Below are positions 6,703-15,900 of a stretch of DNA of 35,891 nt, one piece after another. The notes under the pieces are model-generated. The model was not told the origin of the DNA and did no database searches. It was given only the letters and a program-made list of their open reading frames with translations. Every line of letters starts with the position of its first letter. Position 1 is the stretch's first letter. This stretch comes from Streptomyces echinoruber. GTDB taxonomy: Bacteria > Actinomycetota > Actinomycetes > Streptomycetales > Streptomycetaceae. The position numbers and the translations under genes are program-made. Location of the stretch: contig NZ_BMWH01000037.1 in assembly GCF_014651135.1 (NCBI RefSeq), positions 1 to 35,891 on the forward strand, in the 5' to 3' direction.

Positions 6703-8082
6703 TCAGGCGACGATGTCCTGCAGCCGGGCGGCCTGCTTGTCCTTGAGCGGGCCGATGACCGACAGCGACGGCCGCCGTCCCAGGATCTCGCGGGCGACCT
6801 CCCGGACGTCGTCCGGGGTCACCGCCGCCATCCGGGCCAGCATGTCGTCGACCGACATCTGCTCGCCCCAGCACAGCTCGCTCTTGCCGATACGGTTCAT
6901 CAGCGCGCCGGTGTCCTCCAGGCCGAGGACCGTGGAGCCCTGGAGCTGGCCGATGGCGCGGCCGATCTCCTCGTCGGACAGGCCGTGCTCGGCGACGTGG
7001 TCGAGCTCGTCGCGGCAGATCTTCAGCACGTCCTGCACCAGGCTGGGCCGGCAGCCGGCGTACACCCCGAACAGGCCGCAGTCGGCGAAGCCGGAGGTGT
7101 ACGAGTACACGCTGTAGGCCAGGCCGCGCTTCTCCCGCACCTCCTGGAACAGCCGCGACGACATGCCGCCGCCGAGCGCGGTGTTGAGCACGCCCAGGGC
7201 CCAGCGGCGGTCGTCGGTGCGGGACAGGCCGGGCACGCCGAGGACGATGTGGGCCTGCTCGGTCTTGCGGCCGACCAGCTCCACGCGGCCGGCGGTGCGC
7301 AGCGTGCGGTGGCCGGTGCGCGGGCCGAGGGGCTCGGCGTCGTGGTCCTTGAAGGCGCCGGCCCGCTCGAAGGCGGCGCGGACCTGCCGTACGACCTTGT
7401 TGTGGTCGATGTTGCCGGCGCAGGCGACGACCAGGTGGGTGGGGTCGTAGTGCTTCTTGTAGAAGCGGCGGATGCGGTCGGCGGTGAGGGCGTTGACGGT
7501 GTCGACGGTGCCGAGGACGGGGCGGCCGAGCGGGGTGTCGCCGAACATGGTGTGCGCGAACAGGTCGTGCACGCAGTCGCCCGGGTCGTCCTCGGTCATC
7601 GCGATCTCCTCGAGGATGGCGCCGCGCTCGACGTCGACGTCCTCCTCCTGGATGAGCGAGCCGGTGAGCATGTCGCAGACGACGTCGATGGCGAGCGGCA
7701 GGTCGGCGTCGAGCACGCGCGCGTAGTAGCACGTGTACTCCTTGGCCGTGAACGCGTTCATCTCGCCGCCGACGGCGTCGATCGCGGAGGAGATGTCCAG
7801 GGCGCTGCGCCGGCTGGTGCCCTTGAAGAGCAGGTGCTCCAGGTAGTGCGTCGCGCCGTTGAGCGCCGGGGTCTCGTCGCGGGAGCCGACGTGCGCCCAG
7901 ATGCCGAAGGTGGCGGAGCGGACGGAGGGCAGGGTCTCGGTGACAATGCGCAGACCGCCGGGCAGGACGGTCTTGCGGACGGTGCCGATGCCGTTCACGC
8001 CCTTGATGAGGGTTTGGGTACGGGCGACGGCCCGCGCCTCCGAAGAGGTGCGGGCCGTCGCCTGGGAGGTCCGGGACGTCAC
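6703..8082 (-). CDS. M16 family zinc metallopeptidase (pitrilysin/MPP-like)
   Basis: 459-residue single-lobe M16B peptidase. The inverted zinc motif HxxEH is HYLEH at residues 79-83, and the distal glutamate ligand E159 sits 76 residues after it. The GGEMNAFT stretch following the zinc site is typical of the family. No signal peptide is visible, so it is probably cytoplasmic. The GTG start overlaps the pnp TGA stop in the sequence GTGA, so it is translationally coupled to PNPase. Alternative starts inside the first 40 residues exist, but the coupling favours this one. The order pnp then M16 peptidase is widespread in bacteria; the substrate is not known to me. Confidence 0.92.
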   Translation of the reverse strand: MTSRTSQATARTSSEARAVARTQTLIKGVNGIGTVRKTVLPGGLRIVTETLPSVRSATFGIWAHVGSRDETPALNGATHYLEHLLFKGTSRRSALDISSAIDAVGGEMNAFTAKEYTCYYARVLDADLPLAIDVVCDMLTGSLIQEEDVDVERGAILEEIAMTEDDPGDCVHDLFAHTMFGDTPLGRPVLGTVDTVNALTADRIRRFYKKHYDPTHLVVACAGNIDHNKVVRQVRAAFERAGAFKDHDAEPLGPRTGHRTLRTAGRVELVGRKTEQAHIVLGVPGLSRTDDRRWALGVLNTALGGGMSSRLFQEVREKRGLAYSVYSYTSGFADCGLFGVYAGCRPSLVQDVLKICRDELDHVAEHGLSDEEIGRAIGQLQGSTVLGLEDTGALMNRIGKSELCWGEQMSVDDMLARMAAVTPDDVREVAREILGRRPSLSVIGPLKDKQAARLQDIVA

Positions 8083-10289
8083 TTCTCGGCGTCGTCCTTC
8101 TCGTCGTTCTCGCCCTCGATCACCGGAACGAGGGACAGCTTGCCGCGGGAGTCGATCTCGGCGATCTCGACCTGGACCTTCTGGCCCACGCCGAGGACGT
8201 CCTCGACGTTCTCCACGCGCTTGCCGCCGGCCAGCTTGCGGATCTGCGAGATGTGCAGCAGGCCGTCCTTGCCGGGCAGCAGGGAGACGAACGCGCCGAA
8301 GGTGGTGGTCTTCACGACCGTACCCAGGTAGCGCTCGCCGACCTCCGGCATGGTCGGGTTGGCGATGGCGTTGATCGCGGTGCGGGCGGCCTCGGCGGAC
8401 GGGCCGTCGGAGGCGCCGATGTAGATCGTGCCGTCGTCCTCGATGGTGATCTCGGCGCCCGTGTCCTCCTGGATCTGGTTGATCATCTTGCCCTTGGGGC
8501 CGATGACCTCGCCGATCTTGTCGACCGGGATCTTGACGGTGATGATCCGCGGGGCGTGCGGGGACATCTCGTCGGGCCGGTCGATGGCCTCCATCATCAC
8601 GTCGAGGATGTGCAGGCGGGCGTCGCGGGCCTGCTTGAGGGCCGCGGCCAGGACGGAGGCCGGGATGCCGTCCAGCTTGGTGTCGAGCTGGAGGGCGGTG
8701 ACGAAGTCACGCGTACCGGCGACCTTGAAGTCCATGTCGCCGAAGGCGTCCTCGGCGCCGAGGATGTCGGTCAGCGTGACGTAGTGCGTCTCGCCGTTGA
8801 TCGTCTCGGAGATCAGGCCCATGGCGATGCCGGCGACCGGGGCCTTCAGCGGCACACCGGCGTTGAGCAGCGACATCGTGGAGGCACAGACCGAGCCCAT
8901 CGAGGTCGAGCCGTTGGAGCCGAGGGCCTCGGAGACCTGGCGGATGGCGTACGGGAACTCCTCGCGCGAGGGCAGCACCGGGACGAGGGCGCGCTCGGCG
9001 AGGGCGCCGTGGCCGATCTCGCGGCGCTTGGGGGAGCCGACGCGGCCGGTCTCGCCGGTGGAGTACGGCGGGAAGTTGTAGTTGTGCATGTAGCGCTTGC
9101 GCGTCACCGGCGACAGCGTGTCGAGCTGCTGCTCCATGCGGAGCATGTTCAGCGTGGTGACGCCCAGGATCTGGGTCTCGCCGCGCTCGAACAGCGCCGA
9201 GCCGTGGACCCGCGGGATCGCCTCGACCTCGGCGGCCAGGGTGCGGATGTCGGTGACACCGCGGCCGTCGATGCGCTTCTTCTCCTTGATCACGCGCTCG
9301 CGGACCAGCTGCTTGGTCAGCGCGCGGTAGGCGGCGGAGATCTCCTTCTCGCGGCCCTCGAACTGCGGCAGCAGCTTCTCGGCCGCGAGCGCCTTGACGC
9401 GGTCGAGCTCGGCCTCGCGGTCCTGCTTGCCGGCGATGGTGAGGGCCTGGGCGAGCTCGTCGCGCACGGCCTCGGTCAGCGCCTGCAGCACGTCGTCCTG
9501 GTAGTCCAGGAAGATCGGGAACTCGGCGACCGGCTTGGCGGCCTTGGCGGCGAGGTCGGACTGGGCGCGGCAGAGCACCTTGATGAAGGGCTTCGCGGCC
9601 TCCAGACCGGCGGCGACGACCTCCTCGGTGGGCGCCTCGGCGCCGCCCTCGATGAGCTTGATGGTCTTCTCGGTGGCCTCGGCCTCGACCATCATGATCG
9701 CCACGTCGCCGTCCTCCAGGACGCGGCCGGCGACCACCATGTCGAAGACGGCCTCCTCCAGCTCGCTGTGGGTGGGGAAGGCCACCCACTGGCCGCGGAT
9801 CAGGGCGACGCGGACGCCGCCGATCGGGCCGGAGAAGGGCAGGCCGGCCAGCTGCGTGGACGCGGACGCGGCGTTGATCGCGACGACGTCGTACAGGTGG
9901 TCGGGGTTGAGCGCCATGACGGTGCAGACGACCTGCACCTCGTTGCGCAGGCCCTTCTTGAAGGAGGGGCGCAGCGGGCGGTCGATGAGGCGGCAGGTGA
10001 GGATCGCGTCCTCACTGGGCCGGCCCTCGCGGCGGAAGAAGCTGCCGGGGATCTTGCCGGCGGCGTACATCCGCTCCTCGACGTCGACCGTCAGCGGGAA
10101 GAAGTCGAGCTGTTCCTTGGGCTGCTTGGAGGCGGTGGTGGCCGACAGCACCATGGTGTCGTCGTCCAGGTACGCCACGGCGGAGCCGGCGGCCTGCCTG
10201 GCCAGGCGGCCCGTCTCGAAACGGATGGTGCGGGTGCCGAAGGAGCCGTTGTCGATGACGGCTTCGGCGTAGTGGGTCTCGTTCTCCAC
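8079..10289 (-). CDS. pnp: polynucleotide phosphorylase / polyribonucleotide nucleotidyltransferase
   Basis: 736-residue PNPase, a phosphorolytic 3'-5' exonuclease that in Streptomyces also makes heteropolymeric RNA tails. It has two RNase PH-type cores; the second carries the GETGR phosphate-site region and the catalytic aspartates in ILGAEDAFGDMDFKVAG. A KH domain (IGEVIGPKGKM, near residue 600) and an S1 domain (about 656-725) follow, then an acidic tail. The GTG start (MENETHYAEA) has GAGGAG nine bases upstream. Extending the frame upstream adds 70 Arg/Pro-rich residues unlike any PNPase. rpsO lies 450 bp upstream in the classical rpsO-pnp order. In S. coelicolor (gene also called gpsI) read-through from rpsO is reported to be cut by RNase III. 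Confidence 0.96.
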   Translation of the reverse strand: MENETHYAEAVIDNGSFGTRTIRFETGRLARQAAGSAVAYLDDDTMVLSATTASKQPKEQLDFFPLTVDVEERMYAAGKIPGSFFRREGRPSEDAILTCRLIDRPLRPSFKKGLRNEVQVVCTVMALNPDHLYDVVAINAASASTQLAGLPFSGPIGGVRVALIRGQWVAFPTHSELEEAVFDMVVAGRVLEDGDVAIMMVEAEATEKTIKLIEGGAEAPTEEVVAAGLEAAKPFIKVLCRAQSDLAAKAAKPVAEFPIFLDYQDDVLQALTEAVRDELAQALTIAGKQDREAELDRVKALAAEKLLPQFEGREKEISAAYRALTKQLVRERVIKEKKRIDGRGVTDIRTLAAEVEAIPRVHGSALFERGETQILGVTTLNMLRMEQQLDTLSPVTRKRYMHNYNFPPYSTGETGRVGSPKRREIGHGALAERALVPVLPSREEFPYAIRQVSEALGSNGSTSMGSVCASTMSLLNAGVPLKAPVAGIAMGLISETINGETHYVTLTDILGAEDAFGDMDFKVAGTRDFVTALQLDTKLDGIPASVLAAALKQARDARLHILDVMMEAIDRPDEMSPHAPRIITVKIPVDKIGEVIGPKGKMINQIQEDTGAEITIEDDGTIYIGASDGPSAEAARTAINAIANPTMPEVGERYLGTVVKTTTFGAFVSLLPGKDGLLHISQIRKLAGGKRVENVEDVLGVGQKVQVEIAEIDSRGKLSLVPVIEGENDEKDDAEK

Positions 10290-10388
10290 CAGGTTCTTCT
10301 CCTCGTCTTCGTCCCGCCCGCCCGTGTGGCGGAGGGACGGTGGCGGAGAAGCGCTCCGTGCGGTGCGGGCCGGTCTTCGATCGAAGCA

Positions 10389-10409
10389 CCCGGGGACTCC
10401 TGCCCCGGG
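10389..10409 (-). other. hairpin in the pnp leader
   Basis: CCCGGGG (10389-10395) and CCCCGGG (10403-10409) pair around a 7-nt loop, about 100 nt before the pnp start codon. Candidate leader structure for PNPase autoregulation; role inferred only from position. Confidence 0.35.
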
Positions 10410-10567
10410 GGCCACTACCGAGGACCGGCGGCGGCGAGGTGCGCTTCTCCTTCGTACGTCTCGTGAGGGGACGTACCCGCGTCGGGCAGTCCCTATCACG
10501 TTGTGTCATGCAAAGTGCGTCGTGCCACCACACTACAAAGGGGCGGTGACACTCCGCACGCCCTGTC

Positions 10568-10595
10568 CGCACGGCCGGCCTGCCCGGCGCGTGCG
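10568..10595 (-). other. bulged 11-bp hairpin in the rpsO-pnp spacer
   Basis: CGCACGGCCGG (10568-10578) pairs with CCGGC-g-CGTGCG (10584-10595), with one bulged G and a 5-nt loop, about 145 nt past the rpsO stop. Candidate RNase III processing site in read-through RNA. Confidence 0.35.
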
Positions 10596-10629
10596 TCCCG
10601 CCCCGCGTCCGTGCGCGGCGCGCGGGCCT

Positions 10630-10667
10630 CGTACGTCATCCGTACGCTCGTACGCCCATCCCGTACG
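10630..10667. repeat. cluster of four CGTACG palindromes
   Basis: CGTACG begins at 10630, 10641, 10649 and 10662, with a partial GCGTAC at 10673. The copies lie between the rpsO terminator and pnp. They may be binding sites or compositional coincidence. Confidence 0.45.
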
Positions 10668-10693
10668 CCCCTGCGTACAGTCGCATACAGCAA

Positions 10694-10729
10694 AGGGAGC
10701 GGCCCCCTTCGTCCCGGGAACCGCTCCCT
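10694..10729 (-). terminator. rpsO terminator hairpin
   Basis: AGGGAGCGG (10694-10702) and CCGCTCCCT (10721-10729) pair exactly. With G-U pairs the stem extends by five pairs to an 8-nt loop. On the minus strand the stem is followed by TTTGC, a short U-tract. It starts 11 bp after the rpsO stop codon. Confidence 0.75.
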
Positions 10730-10739
10730 GCACGGCGTC

Positions 10740-11027
10740 TTACTTGGCGCCCGCCGCACCCCGGCGGATGCCGAGGCGGTCGACCAGCGTACGGAAGCGC
10801 TGGATGTCCTTCTTGGCGAGGTACTGCAGCAGGCGGCGGCGCTGACCGACCAGGATCAGCAGGCCGCGGCGGGAGTGGTGGTCGTGCTTGTGGGTCTTGA
10901 GGTGCTCGGTCAGGTCGGAGATCCGACGCGACAGCAGGGCGACCTGGACCTCGGGGGAGCCGGTGTCACCCTCCTTGGTCGCGAACTCGGCGATGATCTG
11001 CTTCTTCGTGGCGGCGTCGAGCGACAC
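10740..11027 (-). CDS. rpsO: 30S ribosomal protein S15
   Basis: 95-residue S15, which binds 16S rRNA in the central domain of the small subunit. It has the family's four-helix layout, with the conserved stretch GDTGSPEVQVALLSRRI and the RNA-binding HKHDHHSRRGL. The GTG start (MSLDAATKKQ) is preceded by GAGGAG five to six bases upstream. An ATG 11 codons further upstream would place the ribosome site inside the gene and lengthen S15 beyond its usual size. It lies upstream of pnp, the classical bacterial order. Confidence 0.96.
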   Translation of the reverse strand: MSLDAATKKQIIAEFATKEGDTGSPEVQVALLSRRISDLTEHLKTHKHDHHSRRGLLILVGQRRRLLQYLAKKDIQRFRTLVDRLGIRRGAAGAK

Positions 11028-11268
11028 GCGTACTCCTCGAAATGTTCCGTGAATGGCCACCGAGTGCCCCCGGTCTTCTTCTCGGGGGACTTCCGCAACT
11101 CGGAAGGCGGGGATCCGCTGGGCGCGACCTCCAGATCCCGGGCGACGAATCCCGGGCGACTGCCTCGGGGAGCGCCCTTGGACGGGGTCCGGGGGTGCGT
11201 ACGCATACGGCCGTCAGCCAGGGTACCAGGGTCAGGAGTGGGATTTTGCAAGCGTACGCGGGCAGAGG
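11028..11268. promoter_or_regulatory. rpsO upstream region
   Basis: 241 bp between the rpsO start and the eccD stop, both on the minus strand, so it should hold both the eccD end and the rpsO promoter. Visible elements are a 6-bp hairpin CCCCCG/CGGGGG (11067-11088) and a 12-bp direct repeat ATCCCGGGCGAC at 11135-11146 and 11149-11160 (period 14). On the minus strand TTGCAA occurs near 11250, but no well-spaced -10 follows it, so the promoter is unassigned. Confidence 0.4.
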
Positions 11269-12738
11269 TCACCCGGTCAGAGACCGGACCGTGGTCAGGA
11301 CGCCCAGGGCTGCGAGGCACAGCGGGACCAGCGTGAGCAGTACGGTCGCCTCGGCGAGATCCAGGGCGCGGCCCCAGAAGGGCGACAGCCCCTTGCGGGG
11401 AACGATCAGACCGATCGCGGTGACGAGTGCGGCACCGGCGGCGACGGCCGCCGTCAGCCAGATCGTCCGCAGGTCGAGCGCTCCCCTGTCCCCGTGCAGG
11501 AGGAGCTCGGCCCTGGCGGCCGCGGGCGGGTTCAGCGACAGTCCGAGCAGCAGCAGGGCGATGGACGCGATGCCCGCCACCAGAGCGCAGGCCACCTGGG
11601 AGGTGTAGCGGAAGAGCCGGGCGCGGATCAGCATGGCCAGGCCGGCGGCCAGCGCGAGTAGGTGCGCCCACACGTTGTCCGAGAAACCGAGGACCGCCGC
11701 GGAGACGACGACGAGTGCCGCCGTCCCACCTACCAGCCCCAGCAGCATCTCGTGCCCGCGCCGGACCTGCGCGGCGATGCGCTCGGCGTTCAGCGGCTCA
11801 CCGGACGCGCCCTGGGCGGGATCCGGGACGAACTCCTCGTATCCGGCCGAGTGCGGAGCGGCGTATCCGATGGGCAGCCGGGCGAAACGCGCCGACAGCC
11901 CCGGCAGAAAGGCCACCAGACCGATCGCCAGCGGAGCGCACACCGACGCGGCGGCGGTGGCCGACGCGTCGGCCAGGATCGCCACGAAGGTGGCGAGCGT
12001 GCCGACCACGGCCAGGAAAGTGGTGGCTACGAAGGGAGCGTCCGCACTGGGTGTGAGCGCGACGAGGACGACCGACGCCACCAGAACGGTCACGCAGCCG
12101 GTCAGGAACTGCAGCTTGCCGGGCCCCTGGCCGGCTGGGGCGCCGAAGATCCCCGAACCCGCGATCAGCAGCAGCGGCAGCGCCCCCAGTCCCATCGCCA
12201 CAGCTGCACCCCGGTCGCTGTACACACGTGCGCGTACACCGGCGAAGGCCGCCAGGAAGAGGCCGAGCCCCGCGGCGATCACTCCGGGAAGGCCGTGCAT
12301 GTCGTGGCGGAGCGGATCGGCACACCACAGGACGAATCCCGCCAGCAGCGCCAGCAGGGTCCCTCCCGCCAGGCCCGCGATGCGCAGCAGGTCGGTGCTC
12401 CACAGATGCCGGTCCCGGACGACCGCGGAGGCGACCGCATCGGAGACGTCGTCGTAGACGGTGGGCGGCAGCGACTCGGCGAACGGCCTGAGGCTGAGCA
12501 CCTCGCCGTCGAGCACCCGCTCGTCGGCCAGGGTCCGGGCGCTGTCCAGGACAGTGCCGTCGCGACGCACCAGGTGGTACCCCGTCGGGCTGCCCACCGT
12601 CTGGGTCTGCCCCGTGAGGCGCAGGATCTCCGGATAGACGTCGGCCACGGGCATGTCCACCGGGAGCGCCACGTCGATACGGCTGTCGGGCGCCACGACA
12701 GTGACGCGGCAGAATCCGGTCGCCGTGGTCGTACTCAC
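11269..12738 (-). CDS. eccD: type VII secretion integral membrane protein EccD
   Basis: 489-residue EccD, the polytopic subunit of the ESX/T7SS inner-membrane complex. The first about 85 residues form a soluble ubiquitin-like (YukD-type) domain (CRVTVVAPDSRIDVALPVD). About eleven hydrophobic helices follow to the C-terminus. The start is GTG, with GGGGGA nine bases upstream. It is transcribed away from eccC, and the two share a 163-bp divergent promoter region. It is the only core gene here lying to the left of eccC. The number of membrane helices is an estimate by eye. Confidence 0.93.
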   Translation of the reverse strand: MSTTTATGFCRVTVVAPDSRIDVALPVDMPVADVYPEILRLTGQTQTVGSPTGYHLVRRDGTVLDSARTLADERVLDGEVLSLRPFAESLPPTVYDDVSDAVASAVVRDRHLWSTDLLRIAGLAGGTLLALLAGFVLWCADPLRHDMHGLPGVIAAGLGLFLAAFAGVRARVYSDRGAAVAMGLGALPLLLIAGSGIFGAPAGQGPGKLQFLTGCVTVLVASVVLVALTPSADAPFVATTFLAVVGTLATFVAILADASATAAASVCAPLAIGLVAFLPGLSARFARLPIGYAAPHSAGYEEFVPDPAQGASGEPLNAERIAAQVRRGHEMLLGLVGGTAALVVVSAAVLGFSDNVWAHLLALAAGLAMLIRARLFRYTSQVACALVAGIASIALLLLGLSLNPPAAARAELLLHGDRGALDLRTIWLTAAVAAGAALVTAIGLIVPRKGLSPFWGRALDLAEATVLLTLVPLCLAALGVLTTVRSLTG

Positions 12739-12783
12739 CTTTTACTGTCCCCCTGCTTCACGGATGCGTACGCTGCGGGCGCC

Positions 12784-12822
12784 ACCCTACCGACAGTTGG
12801 CGTCGGTGACGGCAAGTAGGAT
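12784..12822. promoter_or_regulatory. divergent eccD/eccC promoter region
   Basis: Back-to-back -10-like hexamers: TAGGGT on the minus strand (plus 12784-12789) toward eccD, and TAGGAT on the plus strand (12817-12822) toward eccC. Both fit the Streptomyces TASVDT pattern. The -35 candidates (TTGGCG at 12797-12802; TTGCCG on the minus strand) have suboptimal spacing of 14 and 20 bp. Confidence 0.4.
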
Positions 12823-12901
12823 CACGCGGAACGGAGGACGGCCGTCACCACGGGGGTGCCGGTGCGCAACCGATCGTCCGGACAAGGGGATTGCTGCTCC
12901 G

Positions 12902-15900
12902 GTGAGCCACATCGTCATCAAGCGTCCGCCGCGTGCACTGCCATCCGAAGTACCCACGGAAGAGCTGCTTTTGGAAGCTCCTCCCGAACTGCCGCGCGGG
13001 CAGCAAGAGGGCATGCTGATGCAGGTCCTGCCGACGCTTGGCATGGGTTCGTCGGTGGTCTTCTACTTCGCGTCCCCCAACGCCCACCCCTTCATGCGGA
13101 TCATGGGCGTGGTGATGCTGGTGTCCACCGCCGCGATGGTGGTGTCCCAGATCGTCCGCTATCGCCGTGGCACACAGGGGCAGATGGCCGACGTGCGCCG
13201 TGACTACCTCCGCTACCTGGCGCAGACGCGGCGAGCGGTGCGCAGGACGGCCCAGCGCCAGCGTGACGCACAGCTGTACCTGCATCCCGCACCGGACCAA
13301 CTGTGGGCGGTCGTCGCCGAGGGCAGCCGCGTGTGGGAACGCCGCATCGGCGACAGTGACTTCGGCCAGGTACGCATCGGTCTGGGCCCGCAGCAGCTGG
13401 CCACTCCCCTGGTGGCACCGCACACCGCACCCGTCGACGAGCTGGAGCCGCTGTGCGCCGGGGCCATGCAGCGCTTCCTCGCCGTGCACGGGCAGCTGGA
13501 CGACCTGCCGGTGGCGGTGTCACTGCGCGCCTTCTACCACGTGACGGTGTCGGGAGACGCGGACAGCGCCCGGTCGGCCGCGCGCGCTCTGGTGGCGCAG
13601 GCGACCACCCTGCACTCCCCCGACGACCTCGTCGTCGCGGTCGTGACGGCCCCGGGTGCGGTTGACGGATGGGACTGGACGAAGTGGCTGCCGCACTGCC
13701 AACTGCCAGGCCAGTTCGACGGATCCGGCACTCGTCGGCTCTTCAGCGACGACTTGGGTGAGCTGGAGCAGCTGCTGACGGCCCGTCTGGACGGTCGTCC
13801 GCGTTTCAGCCGCGACGGCCGGCCCCTGCTGGACCAGCCGCACATCCTCGTGGTGCTCGACGGTGGCATGGTACCGCCGACGTCGGCCTTCGCGGCGGCC
13901 GAGGGGCTGCAGGGAGTGACGATCATCGAGGTGATTCCCGGTGAGCTCGAACAGCCCCGGGGCGACCTCTCGGTCGTCGTACATCCGGACACGCTGTGGC
14001 TCGACTCCGGAAGCGGAGTCGCCTACGAGGGCGTGCCCGACCAGCTGTCCCTGCCCGCCGCGGAAGCACTTGCCCGCCAGTTGGCGCCGCTGCGCCTGGG
14101 CGGCGGGGACGATGACGAACCTCTGCTGGCCAACCTGGACTTCACCGAGCTGCTGAACCTGGGCGATGCCGCTTCGGTCGACGTGTCACGCACCTGGCGG
14201 CCGCGGTCGACGCCGGAGCGGCTGCGCGTTCCGATCGGCGTCGGGGAGAACGGCCAGCCGGTGATGCTGGACCTGAAGGAGGCCGCCCAGGACGGCATGG
14301 GCCCGCACGGGCTGTGCGTGGGCGCGACCGGCTCCGGCAAGTCCGAACTGCTGCGCACCCTCGTGCTGGGCCTGGCGGTCACGCACTCCTCCGAGACACT
14401 GAACTTCGTCCTCGCCGACTTCAAGGGCGGTGCCACCTTCGCCGGCATGGCACAACTGCCGCACGTCGCCGCCGTGATCACCAACCTCGCGGACGACCTG
14501 ACGCTCGTCGACCGGATGGGGGACGCGATCCGAGGCGAGCTGCAGCGGCGCCAGGAGCTGCTGCGTGCGGCGGGAAACTACGCCAACATCCACGACTACG
14601 AGAAGGCCCGGGCCGCGGGTGCCCCGCTGGAACCACTGGCATCGCTCGTCCTGGTGATCGACGAGTTCAGTGAACTCCTCACCGCAAAGCCCGACTTCAT
14701 CGACATGTTCATCCAGATCGGCCGCATCGGCCGCTCTCTGGGTGTGCATCTCCTGCTCGCCTCGCAGCGCCTGGAGGAGGGCCGGCTGCGTGGCCTCGAC
14801 ACCTACCTGTCGTACCGGATCGGTCTGCGGACGTTCTCGGCCGCCGAGTCCCGCGCGGCGCTGGGCGTGCCGGACGCGTACCACCTGCCGTCCGTTCCCG
14901 GCTCCGGGTATCTGAAGTACGGCACGGACGAGATGGTCCGCTTCAAGGCGGCGTACGTGTCCGGGCCGTACCGGACGGGGAGCGCGGAGGCGAACCAGAA
15001 CCGCATGCCCATCGAGCGCCGGCCTGTCGTGTTCACCGCGACCCCCGTACCTGTGATCCACACGGCTCCGGATCCGGTCCAGGTACAGGCTTCCGCACGG
15101 CGGAAGGAGGACGACGCGCTCGCCGACACCGTGCTGGACGTCATTGTGCAGCGGCTGGAGGGACAGGGCGTTCCCGCCCACCAGGTGTGGCTGCCGCCGC
15201 TGGACCAGGCGCCCACGCTGGATCAACTGCTGCCGGCTCTGGCGGTCACCGCCGAACGTGGTGTCCATGCAGCGGAGTACACCCGGCTGGGCGGTCTGAC
15301 GGTCCCCCTCGGGCTGGTCGACAAGCCGTTCGAGCAGAAGCGCGAAATCCTCTACCAGGACTTCTCCGGCGCGGCGGGCCACATGATGGTGGTCGGCGGG
15401 CCCCAGTCGGGCAAGTCGACGTTGCTGCGCACACTGATCGCTTCCTTCGCACTCACGCACACACCGCACGAAGTGCAGTTCTACTGCCTGGACTTCGGTG
15501 GCGGCGGCCTCGCCGCGATCGGCGACCTGCCGCACGTGGGCGGCGTGGCCTCCCGGCTGGACCCGGAGCGCGTCCGGCGCACGGTAGCCGAGGTGGCGGG
15601 CATCCTCAGTCGCCGCGAGCAGTTCTTCCGCAGCCACGGCATCGACTCCATCGCCACCTACCGCCGTCGGCGCGCGGCGGGCGACCTGCCCGGTGAACCG
15701 TGGGGCGACGTCTTCCTGGTCATCGACGGCTGGGGCGCTTTCCGCAACGAATACGAGGGCCTGGACGGCGTCGTCAACGACATCGCGGGCCAGGGCCTGG
15801 GGTACGGCATCCACGTCGTGCTGTCGGCCTCGCGCTACATGGAGGTACGCGCCGCGCTCAAGGACCAGATCCTCGGCCGGCTGGAACTCCGCCTGGGCGA

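Larger units (their letters stand above)
10290..10739 (-). promoter_or_regulatory. rpsO-pnp intergenic region, leader of pnp
   Basis: 450 bp with no credible gene. Reading toward pnp, it holds the rpsO terminator, a CGTACG cluster, an 11-bp bulged hairpin, a TA-richer patch around 10490-10550 that may include the pnp promoter, an inverted repeat GTACGTC...GACGTAC (10454-10476), the palindrome CTTCGATCGAAG (10375-10386) and a GC hairpin. I could not assign a -35/-10 pair with confidence. By analogy with studied Streptomyces rpsO-pnp operons, one of the hairpins is the RNase III target. Confidence 0.55.

Noticed and set aside
8253..10466. 737-codon plus-strand frame opposite pnp
   Set aside because: Mirror of pnp with valine/aspartate/leucine bias, no start signals.
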